Below are positions 48,609 through 57,671 of a stretch of 64,000 nucleotides of DNA, piece after piece. A program made the position numbers and the translations under genes. A model generated the notes under the pieces. The model was not told the origin of the DNA. It was given only the letters and a program-made list of their open reading frames with translations, and searched no databases. How positions within the stretch are numbered: position 1 is the stretch's first letter; every line of letters begins with the position of its first letter. Origin of the DNA: Pilaira anomala (lineage: Eukaryota; Mucoromycota; Mucoromycetes; Mucorales; Mucoraceae). The stretch spans positions 62,001 through 126,000 of the forward strand of contig JAIXMQ010000023.1 in NCBI GenBank assembly GCA_025716855.1, written 5' to 3'.

Positions 48609-48679
48609 CCGCGGTTAGAATATACAAAAATCGATATACTGCACCTTTTTTTGACGTTTTTCATCTACGATTGAATCGT
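48609..48679 (+). promoter_or_regulatory. Conserved promoter block, transporter copy A
   Basis: It contains CCGCGG (48609-48614) and then CATCTACGATTGAATCGT (48662-48679). The latter includes the perfect palindrome ACGATT-G-AATCGT (48667-48679) preceded by a T-run and GAC. Both parts recur in the same order upstream of copy B, while neighbouring sequence has diverged. It lies about 875 bases before the ATG. A dimeric regulator site is inferred. Confidence 0.65.
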
Positions 48680-48784
48680 AGCATTTCCCTTCTCTCTGTT
48701 ATTCAAGTTTTTCTTTATAAGTTATTCCTTTTTTTTTTTTTCCCAAACTTTTTTTTTTTTTAAGTTAAAATACATTAACGATTT

Positions 48785-48807
48785 CACACGCAAGATAACT
48801 GGTGTTT
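48785..48807 (+). promoter_or_regulatory. Conserved GATAA-containing block, copy A
   Basis: The block CACACGCAAGATAAC is followed by one variable base and GGTGTTT. It is identical to 54607-54629 upstream of copy B except for the variable base. It contains GATAA, the core recognised by fungal GATA factors, and is followed in both copies by a second conserved patch with GTCGGGAG. Confidence 0.6.
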
Positions 48808-49203
48808 CCTAAAGGCCTTTTTGTTGGAATTCATTGGAGGGACAGATACTTACCGAATTGGTCGGGAGGGCAACCGGATTTGGAAGTGCCTCCGTCCAAG
48901 TGTGTATCCAATCAACTGATAACATAACAAATCTTTAACTGGTTACTTTTTGGCATAATTTTTTTTCTTTTTTTTTTTGATCTCTGTTCTCTCTCTGTCT
49001 CCATTCTTGTAAAAAATAAATTTCTAATTCAGACAGAGAAAAAAAAAAAGAGGAAAAATAAAATAAAATCATGATTAAAAACATTTTTCAAAGGAGATTT
49101 TTTTTTTTATAGTTTAAATAAGGAGAAGACAGAAAAGAGAAATTACTGAAAGTGTTAAATCAAAAAAACTTTAAGGTTGTACAATTACAATTTATTAAGC
49201 AAA

Positions 49204-49207
<4 letters not shown>

Positions 49208-49251
<44 letters not shown>
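49208..49251. repeat. Poly-A tract (about 44 bases)
   Basis: The longest uninterrupted homopolymer seen in the window, about 300 bases before the transporter ATG. Confidence 0.9.
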
Positions 49252-49256
<5 letters not shown>

Positions 49257-49553
49257 TCATTTAGTAAAACTGAGGGGGAAATTTAAGTCTCTCCCCCAAA
49301 TTTGAAATGCGTGATGTGTTTGGGTGAGTAAAGAGAGAGAGAGAAAAAGAGAAAGTGTGTGTGTGTGTGTGTGTGTGTGCATCCTTTTTTTTTTTTTTCT
49401 TGATTTCAAAAATAGTATAAATAGACCCCCATTAATTCACCATTCCCCATTTTTTTTTATTCTTTACAGTTCTTTTTTAATAACTTTTTTTTTTTTTTAC
49501 TCTCTATCTCTCTACTTTTAATCAGTAATAAATAAATAAATAATAAAAATAAA

Positions 49554-50292
49554 ATGTCTTCCGAACATCAAGATGTCGAATCCAAGTACCAAGTTACTCA
49601 CAGCTCTCCCGTTCCTGTTGCAGCTGCCTCTACCATCGCTAACCCTGGTCCTTTAGGTCTTTGCGGTTTCGCTTTGACCACCTTTGTATTATCTCTTCAC
49701 AATGCCGGTGCTGGTGTTGCTTCTGACGGTCCTCACGGTGTTGTAACTGGTCTTGCTATTTTCTATGGTGGTCTTGTTCAGGTAAATAATAATAAAAATA
49801 GATTTTTTTTTTTTTGTTTGGACGTTTTTTTTTTTATTAACTGAATTTATCTAATATTAGCTCTTGGCCGGTATGTGGGAATTTAAGACAGGTAACACCT
49901 TTGGTGCTACTGCCTTCTCTTCTTATGGTGGTTTCTGGTTAGCTTTTGCTTGTATTTATATTCCTGGTGCAGATGTTGCTGGTAGTTATAAGGGTGATTC
50001 TGCTCTTATGGGTAAATCTGTCGGTTATTTCTTGTTAGGTTGGACTATTTTCACTGGTATTATGTTGATCGCTTCTCATCGTTCAAATGTTGGTCTTATC
50101 TCTCTTTTCTTCTTCTTGTTCATTACTTTTATCTTGTTGACTGCTGGTAAGCTCCAAGGTTCCATTACTTTGAACATTGCTGGTGGTGCTATGGGTATTA
50201 TTACTGCTTTCATTGCTTGGTATAATGCTTTAGCAGGTCTATTGACTAAGGAGTCTTCTTACTTCACTTTGCCTCTTGGCCGTATCAACTAA
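49554..50292 (+). CDS. Acetate/succinate transporter, GPR1/FUN34/yaaH family (copy A)
   Basis: Two exons (49554-49781, 49861-50292) encode 219 residues. The family signature NPGPLGL lies at residues 30-36, followed by helix 1 ([17 protein letters not shown]). Six membrane helices are expected; [13 protein letters not shown] and [17 protein letters not shown] are typical of this family. Relatives (yeast Ady2/Ato1, Aspergillus AcpA, bacterial SatP) move acetate, often with protons, across the plasma membrane and are induced on non-fermentable carbon. The N-terminal 29 residues are hydrophilic and cytoplasmic. Codon use is strongly biased to GGT, GCT and TCT, suggesting high expression. A paralogue with the same intron position lies at 54831. 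Confidence 0.93.
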
Positions 50293-50478
50293 ATTTTTTC
50301 TTGAAACCAACCAACCAAAAAAAAAAAAAAAAAAAAGACTATTGAAGATTCGAAGCTAGCTTTTGAATCTTTCTTTCTTTTTTTTTTTATTACCCTTTTT
50401 TATCCATTTTTTTTTTTTATTATTAATATCTATTTCCTATATACATAATGTAACATTGTCAAGATTTAATACCATAGT

Positions 50479-50501
50479 AATCCTAATTATATTATAGGAT
50501 T
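50479..50501 (+). promoter_or_regulatory. Conserved 3' hairpin, copy A
   Basis: AATCCTA and TAGGATT form a 7-bp stem around a 9-base A/T loop, about 187 bases after the stop codon. The preceding ATTGTCAA and TTTAATACCA are shared with copy B. It probably lies in the 3'UTR or at the transcript end. Confidence 0.6.
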
Positions 50502-53500
50502 AATTCCCCCAATAATCTTGTTCCCATTTTATATTATCTATATTTTTTCGACCAACAACCCTTTTTTTTTCTCTCTATTACTTTCTTTTTTTTTTTTTCA
50601 TTTATCCCTCTATTTAATAATAAAACTCTCTCTTTTTTTTTATATATATCTCATAATAATACAACAATGTAATGTGATGCATGACTCAAAAACAACTTTT
50701 TTTTTTTTTTTTTATATATTAGCCACAGGCATAAATTAGTAACTAACTAACATGTTTAAACTATTTACATATCCATTCTCACCTATACAAAAAAAAATGC
50801 GAGGAAATTTTTTTATTCAAAAAAAAAAAAAAGTTTCCGTTTCACTAGTAATATATTCAGGGCAATGATACAGTTGATATTCACAAGACTTGAAAAATGC
50901 TCCTTTTTTTTTATTTTTTTTATTTTTGTGCCCTTTCACTAATCCCCTTTCAAAAACTTTGTATTTTTTTTTTTTTTATTCCTCCCTCTCTTGTTTGTGT
51001 TCTACCCGGAATTTCCTATTCCAAAATTTACCAGATGGTAACTCAAAATTTTCAAATCTTTTTTTTTTCTTTTTTAAAAAAAAAAGTGTGTAACAGACAT
51101 TAAGTAAGACTTTATTGTGGGATTTTTTTTCCCTGTTCTTTGTAATACTTTTTACTGTATTTTAATTAATTTCAAGTATTAAAAAAAAAAAAAAAAAAAA
51201 AACTAGTAATTCAACAATTGTTACAAAAGCCTTTCATGTGTGCGCGCAAAAAAAAAAAAAAAAAATAAACAATTAGATTTACTCCATTGTCTAGAACTAT
51301 AAAAAAAAAAATAAAAAAAAAAAAGATGTGAAAAAAAATATACCATTTCCATACAATTAAAAATAATGTGTCACAGCAGAAAAAACTTATTATTTGACGG
51401 TTTAGTAAAAAATCCTTGGGAGTATGTATATTTTTCTTAAAAAAAAAAAAAAAAGTCTCATCTCTTCTCAAAAGTGACAACAGAGAGAGAGAGAGAGAGA
51501 GATCTTCCGCCTTTGTCCCTGTCGCTGCTCTCTCCCCCCCCCCCCTCTCTCCCCCTCCTCAATTCCCTTTTTTTTTTAACCCCTTTAAGATCATGATCTT
51601 TAAATGTCCCCTTTGTTTATAAGTTGGTTTTAAAAATGTCGGTATTTCTCTCTCACTCACTATGATTCACTTGTTTGTTGCTAGTATTAGAAACGCCTCA
51701 ATTGATCAGAATTTTAAATAGAATTCAGTCTCAATGCAATCTTTTTTTTTTTTTTTTTTTTTTGAGCAGTAAACAAATAGGAGTAAACTGCAACATTTAC
51801 TCTTTTCAGGGTGAAACCTTTTTATCGCGTATCTCTTATATTTTTTTTTTTTAAAAAAAAAAAAATCTGATTCAGTCATGCTTTATTGTACAAATGTTGT
51901 CTTAAACAAAAAGGGTATAATGATTAAATATTCTTTTTTTTTTTATTTTATAAAAAATTGACATATAAATTCTGTTTTTTTTTTAAAAAAAAAAAAGAAA
52001 AAGAAAGAGGGGCTTTTCAGTCATATTAGTTAGCCTTTTTTTGATCAAGAGATGGAATGATATAAACTAAAAAATTTCTATACAAACGAGGAAAAAAAAA
52101 AAAAAAACCCTAAAATTTCGGCGTAAAAATTTATTTTTATTATCTCCTATATAACAGCTCTTTTTTTTTTTTTTTTTTTTAACTAGATTTCTCCATCTTC
52201 TCTGAACTGGTTGATTACATGAATTTATTTATAAAGGAGTTAATTAGATCATTCAAATCGAATAATATATTCTTCTCTGAATAAGATAAAAAGATGATTG
52301 ACTCTTATAAAAAGAAAATAAATGTTTTATTGTTTTTGATATCATGTAAGATGTCTTATAAATATATTGTATTACATATAGATGTAAAATGTGTCTTTAT
52401 ATGTAAGGAATCGAGAAAAAGTAATTTACTTACAGCGCTGTATTAAAACGTGCTTTACTGTCATATCACACATAACGTCATCTATATTTTAAAGTATAAT
52501 GGCCGTTTTTTTTTTTTCTGAATAAAATGGTATACGTATTCTATATTCTATATTCTTCTAATATTTCATCGCCATGTGAATCAATATGGAAAAAAAGCCT
52601 TCGTCATTTCTTGTAGAAAAAAAAAAATAGGTTCCAGTTTTGCGGTAACCCCATTTCGTAGTACAACAAAAGAAACGAATCATGAAAAGCGAGACACATA
52701 TTTCCTAAATAAACTTTATTCTTTGACAACAAGAAATGTCGTCTGAACAAAAACCTGAATTGATTCATATATATAAAATGAAATGCTCTTATCCTATTAA
52801 AAACAATCACACTATCTAAAAGATATATTTTACTTGTAACTATACGTCAGATCCCGCACTCAGTAGGATGTCCTCCCTGCTCTCTCCCCATATAAGCTGA
52901 AAGTCTCAATGAGACAGTTTCCTCTTTTGTATTTGCTTGACAAAATGCTGTCATCAGCTCTATGAAGGAAAAAAAAAAACGTACAACAACGATTCTTGCG
53001 TTGAAACTATATATTAGTTCCAGACACACGCCTTAATGTTATAAATATCATCATTCTATTATCCCTATGAGTACCATTTTATAAATAAAAAACATTATTA
53101 CATTCATTTTTTTTTTTTCATCATTCATTTAATTATTAAATTCAAATGGATTTTTTTTTGAGTCTCATGCGCTTAAACATGGATCTGTGAGTATGTCTCC
53201 ACTTATAGAAACAAAAGCGATAAGCTTTTTTTTTTATTGTACGACATTATATACCCCAATATCTCATTGTTTTTTTTATATAGATCGAGTTTGATTAATA
53301 TGTGAGTCAAATAAAATGAGGTTCACGCCTGAATAAAGAATAAGGGCCGAGAAACTAGATCTGTCTTGTTTCAAATTTCAAAAGGTGGACCTATATTTAG
53401 TATTTTTTTTTAAAAAAAAAAAAAAACTCTATTATCAATATATGAGTTTTGACAGAATAAAAACAAATCTGGGAAAAATATTATACATATTCATGCATTC

Positions 53501-54439
53501 CCACACCCTTTTATAAAAAAGAACTGTATACATTATATCTGTATTACATCATTCTATTTTGGTTCAGTACATAAGATCAAAAAAGGTAAATATCGTGTTA
53601 CTTCTTTTGTACATGGAAACGTAAATTTTTTTTTTTTGATCTGTTGAGAAAAGGAATATAAACAAAGTAAAAAGTAATATTTGATTTTTGATCTAAGAAA
53701 AAAAAAAAAAAACTTATTGTGTCATAGTATTGTGTAATGTAATAACTAGAGTAATAACATCACTTTTTTTTTTGTGCCAATTAAATGTGATAGAGAAAAA
53801 AGGATAAGCGAAGACGAACGCATCAGCATGGATATGAAAAACTTTGGATTTTGTACATTTTTAGGATTGGCTGAAATTTTCATTTATTTTTATTATCGAG
53901 GATGTGATGGTGATTACATTATTTACATAATTATAGCACACCCACTCGAAGAAGAAGAAGAAATGCTTTTTACAAAAAAAAAATAGAATTGATGATGTTT
54001 GTATGTACAGGGAATTAATTATCATTTGTGTAAAAATCTTGCGGCGGATATTATCTCATCGTCTAATCTTATAAGACACTACACTCAGAAATAGAAAACA
54101 AAGAAAACTAAATTCTAATTCGATAAGAAAAAGGCAATGGTTTGAAATAGATAGTAAAAGGTACAAAAACTTCTCAAAAGTTGTCAATACAACATTACTT
54201 AATATGAAATTCATTTCTTTTACGTTCTATTTATCTTTTTAGATCCGATCCAACCTCTTAAACGAATATCTTTATCAAAAAACCATATAGACAACTCCGG
54301 AGTTTCCTTAAAAAAAAAAAAAAAAAAAATGTGGGGAAAAAGGCAAATGAAAGATGAAGTTGTACAGGAAAAAAACTTCTCATTTTACTCAACAAAAAAC
54401 CTCTTTATACTGCAATTTGAACTTGAAAAGGACAACACA

Positions 54440-54508
54440 CCGCGGCAATAATATACATATTTATGCTTTACTCTTTTTTTGACATTTTTTCATCTACGAT
54501 TGAATCGT
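54440..54508 (+). promoter_or_regulatory. Conserved promoter block, transporter copy B
   Basis: CCGCGG (54440-54445) is followed by CATCTACGATTGAATCGT (54491-54508), identical over 18 bases to copy A. The distance between the two parts is 45 bases here and 47 in copy A (end of CCGCGG to start of CATC), so spacing is nearly kept. The block lies about 320 bases before the ATG, much closer than in copy A. Confidence 0.65.
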
Positions 54509-54606
54509 GATTAAAATTCCAAGTTAAGTCTCTTTTGTTCATGCTATTACTTTTTTTTTTTTTTTTTTTCCCATACTTAAAAAAAGAAAGTCGTTTTTTG
54601 GCGATT

Positions 54607-54629
54607 CACACGCAAGATAACAGGTGTTT
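54607..54629 (+). promoter_or_regulatory. Conserved GATAA-containing block, copy B
   Basis: CACACGCAAGATAACAGGTG then TTT; it differs from copy A at one base. It lies about 100 bases after the palindrome in both copies. Confidence 0.6.
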
Positions 54630-54830
54630 TCTAAAAGGGTATGGAATCATTGGAAGACCTAAAATACTTATCAAATAAGTAGTCGGGAGAGCAACTAGAT
54701 TTAGAACTTACCTCTCCGTTCTCTCAAATGTGTTGCCCAATCCTTTCTTTCTTATCCTATAAAATACCTTTTTTTTTAAAAAAAAAAAAAATCTTCTTCT
54801 ATACTACTACAGTCATAATAAATCAATAAA

Positions 54831-55577
54831 ATGTCTTCCAAACATCAACATATTGAGTCCAAGTATCCAGTTACTTACAGCTCTCCTACTCCTGTTATGG
54901 CTGCTACACCCATCATCATCGCTAACCCTGGTCCTTTAGGTCTTTGTGGTTTTGCTTTGACCACCTTTGTTTTATCTCTTCATAATGCAGGTGCTGGTGT
55001 TGCTTCGGATGGCCCTCATGGTGTTGTCACGGGTCTCGCCATGTTTTATGGTGGACTTGTTCAGGTAATAAGAAGATGAAACATATATTACTTTTTTTTT
55101 TTTTTTCTTCTCTCGCGTTTTAACTGATATCATTCTATATGTTAGCTCTTGGCTGGTATGTGGGAATTTAAAACTGGCAACACCTTTGCCGCTACAGCTT
55201 TCTCCTCTTACGGTGGTTTCTGGTTGAGTTTCGCTTGTATTTATATTCCAGCAACTGATGTTGCTGGTAGTTATAAAGGGGACACAGACCTTATGAACCG
55301 ATCTGTCGGTTATTACTTGTTGGGCTGGGCTATTTTTACTGGTATGATGGTGATCGCATGTCATCGTTCTAATATAGGTCTTATTTCTCTCTTCTTTTCT
55401 GCATTCATTACCTTTATCTTGTTAACCGCTAGTAAGCTCCAAGGTTCCATTGCTTTAAACGTTGCTGGCGGCGTGGTTGGTCTGATTACTTCTTTTATTG
55501 CTTGGTACGTTGCTCTAGCAGGCCTATTGACCAAAGATTCTTCTTACTTCACTTTACCTCTTGGTCATATCAACTAA
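54831..55577 (+). CDS. Acetate/succinate transporter, GPR1/FUN34/yaaH family (copy B)
   Basis: Two exons (54831-55064, 55146-55577) encode 221 residues. It is a close paralogue of the gene at 49554: same intron position after GGLVQ, same NPGPLGL signature (residues 32-38), and conserved six-helix core. Differences cluster in the N-terminal tail and in loops (for example [19 protein letters not shown] versus [19 protein letters not shown]). Both copies are intact, so both are probably functional, perhaps with different regulation. It arose by the tandem duplication described in the findings. Transport of acetate or related monocarboxylates is known for the family; the substrate here is inferred. 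Confidence 0.93.
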
Positions 55578-56765
55578 GTGCTCTTTTTTTTTTTAAAAAA
55601 AAAAAATCCCCCCCCCCCCCTCTCTCTCTCTCTTTATTATATATTTCTGTATACATAACATAACATTGTCAAAGTTTAATACCACAACAATCCTATTTAG
55701 TTAATAGGATTAATCCCCCCCCCAAAACCTTGTTGCTTTCAATTTATATTATCTCAAACATCTCTTTCTATTACTTTTTTTTTCATTTATCCTTATTTAA
55801 TAGTAAACCTTTTTTATTTATTTATTTGTATTTCATGACTCGAAAAAGCGATGTTGTTTTTTTTATTTACAGGCATGTGTAATTAACAAACATGTTTAAG
55901 CTATTTACATATCCATTCTTTCCTAATTATAAACAAATGGGGGGGGGGGGGAGTTTTCTTTAAAAGAAAGTTTTCCGTTTTTTTTTTTTGCTGCTATATG
56001 TAATACTTTTTTTTTTTTTTTTTTTTTTTTTTTCAGGGCAATTATGACATAAATAGTATAGAAATACTCTCTCCTTGCTTCCTTGTTAAAAATTTCGCTT
56101 TAAAAAATGTCACTTCTTGTTTGTTAATCTTTTATGTATAGAACGCCTCAATTTTTTTTTTTTTAAAAAAAAAAGAGAATTCAGAGGGGTTATTAAAATT
56201 AATTTAGCTTTTTGACTTTTTTTTATCAAGATGGAATATGAGTTGATGAAAAACTATTTTTCTTAGTTATATACAAACGAAAAAAAGAAAACTCTATTTT
56301 TGTCTCCTATAAATAAAGAGAATTATTACATATTTTTATTTAAAAATAAACTAGATGATATACAATTGAACGTCCTTTTTTTTCTGTTAATTGATTATAG
56401 GTTCATTAATAAGAATTTTGTTTTATGATTTGATTCCTTTAAATTATATCACATAGCTTCACATCTACATATATTTTTTTTAAACCGTGATACCATATGT
56501 AATTGAATTGACGTGTTCTATATACAGTAAGTTTCGCATATTTTCTGAAAAAAAAAACTTGGTATATTTATCCAGTTTTACGGTAACGCGTTTTGTACAA
56601 CAAAGAAATGAAGCGAGACTTTTTGGAACTTACTATGTCATATTCGGAGTTTCATGCGAAAAGAGAAAAAGAACTATTTTTTCACCACGTAAATCCCCTT
56701 GCAATACGCAATCCTTCTCTTTCTCTCTCTCTCTCTCTTTTTTTTTTAAAAAAAATTTTTCTTTC
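55578..56765. other. 3' flank of transporter copy B and promoter of the acidic-protein gene
   Basis: About 1.2 kb with a C-run after the stop, the conserved 3' hairpin, a G-run near 55938-55950, a T-run of about 29 bases near 56006-56034, and sequence patches shared with the 3' flank of copy A up to about 56,615. Just before the next ATG are a CT run, a T-run and an A-run (56720-56756). Confidence 0.5.
55689..55711 (+). promoter_or_regulatory. Conserved 3' hairpin, copy B
   Basis: AATCCTATT and AATAGGATT form a perfect 9-bp stem with a 5-base loop, 112 bases after the stop codon, preceded by the same ATTGTCAA and TTTAATACCA blocks as copy A. Confidence 0.65.
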
Positions 56766-57293
56766 ATGAGTTACCAATATTCCTCATATCAAAAAACAAC
56801 AACCAGTGACGGTTACTCTACAACCACCACCACAACTACAACCACAGGAGGATCTGATACATCCCTCGTTGTACGAGAACTGACAGAGACCGAAGTATCT
56901 AGTAGCTTAGATAACAACAGTCAATATCAAATTAGCGATGAAGACCGACTTACAAAATACGATTTCTATTCTCTGATGGAATCAGAAGACGATATGAGCT
57001 CAGAATCTGAATCAGATGTAGAATATAATTGGTTTCCTTCTCTATTAAATAAATCCGTGATTGAATTCTTGGATGAGAACGAAGAAGATTATATGGACCA
57101 AGATGATGAAGAAAATAATGTATTGGTGATTGAAACAACAGATGAAGAGGATGACATAGAGGACGATACACAAGAGTTTGAGTTTGTTAAAAATGGTGGG
57201 AAAAGGCTTAACAAACATCATTCAAAGAAACGGTCAAAGCGACCTAGAAAATCTGATATTGTTCCAGTTGAAGTTGTTCATGTTATTCTTTAA
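56766..57293 (+). CDS. Acidic low-complexity protein of unknown function
   Basis: An intronless ORF encodes 175 residues from the ATG at 56766. The ORF is open 93 codons further upstream, but that part contains homopolymer-encoded sequence and lies in the duplication flank, so the later ATG is preferred. The N-terminus is Tyr/Ser-rich (MSYQYSSYQK), followed by a run of nine Thr. A middle and C-terminal region is very acidic (for example MESEDDMSSESESDVEYNW and EENEEDYMDQDDEE-like stretches) and a final basic block (KHHSKKRSKRPRK) could be a nuclear localisation signal. No domain is recognised. It may be a nuclear, disordered protein; existence as a gene is likely but not certain. Confidence 0.6.
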   Translation: MSYQYSSYQKTTTSDGYSTTTTTTTTTGGSDTSLVVRELTETEVSSSLDNNSQYQISDEDRLTKYDFYSLMESEDDMSSESESDVEYNWFPSLLNKSVIEFLDENEEDYMDQDDEENNVLVIETTDEEDDIEDDTQEFEFVKNGGKRLNKHHSKKRSKRPRKSDIVPVEVVHVIL

Positions 57294-57671
57294 AAAATAA
57301 AATTATTGCATGAATTCTTTTAGGTGTGTAACATAAATCAATCTAATTCTTATTTCAATGATATTCTCTCTTTTTCTTCATAGAATGTTAGATTAGCTTC
57401 TTTTCATTCATATCAAATCTATTCTAATAGTTGTAGTGTGGCTATTCGATAAACGTTCAACACTAGTTTTTGCCGTTTTTTTTTTTTTCCTTTTTTTTTA
57501 TATGATTAAATATCCGCTTCTCAACACCAATGCATACCACTTTTTTTTTTCTAAGTCAAAGCCACCCAAATTCACTGCTTTTATTCTTTTATTTTTTTTT
57601 TTAAAAAAAATATATATATTACACCTTTTTTTTTTCTTTTCTTCTTTTTTTAAAAAAAAAACATTATCAAT
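57294..57671. other. Promoter region of DBP10
   Basis: About 380 bases, T-rich on the plus strand with two T-run/A-run palindromes (near 57591-57610 and 57643-57660), the second ending ten bases before the ATG. No gene. Confidence 0.5.

Larger units (their letters stand above)
46353..49553. other. Upstream region of acetate-transporter copy A
   Basis: This is 3.2 kb of A/T-rich sequence without a supported gene. From about 46,870 on, short blocks align in order with the region 53,717-54,830 upstream of transporter copy B. It contains the promoter of copy A (regulatory entries), T/A-run palindromes near 46577 and 47411, a 44-base A-run near 49208, and a GT microsatellite near 49355-49379 close to the start codon. 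ORFs at 46993-47376 are homopolymer artefacts. Confidence 0.5.
50293..54830. other. 4.5-kb spacer between transporter paralogues
   Basis: No supported protein gene. The part to about 52,690 shares ordered blocks with the 3' flank of copy B (for example AACGCCTCAATT near 51690, and CAGTTTTGCGGTAACCCC near 52635 versus CAGTTTTACGGTAACGCG near 56573). From about 53,717 it is the upstream part of the second duplication unit. T/A-run palindromes occur near 51850, 51975 and 53402. A somewhat GC-richer stretch at 52850-53040 has a short minus-strand ORF and no recognisable product. Confidence 0.5.

Noticed and set aside
50890..51103. Two overlapping Phe/Ser-rich ORFs
   Set aside because: Built on T-runs, no homology, and the frame is not kept in the paralogous 3' flank.
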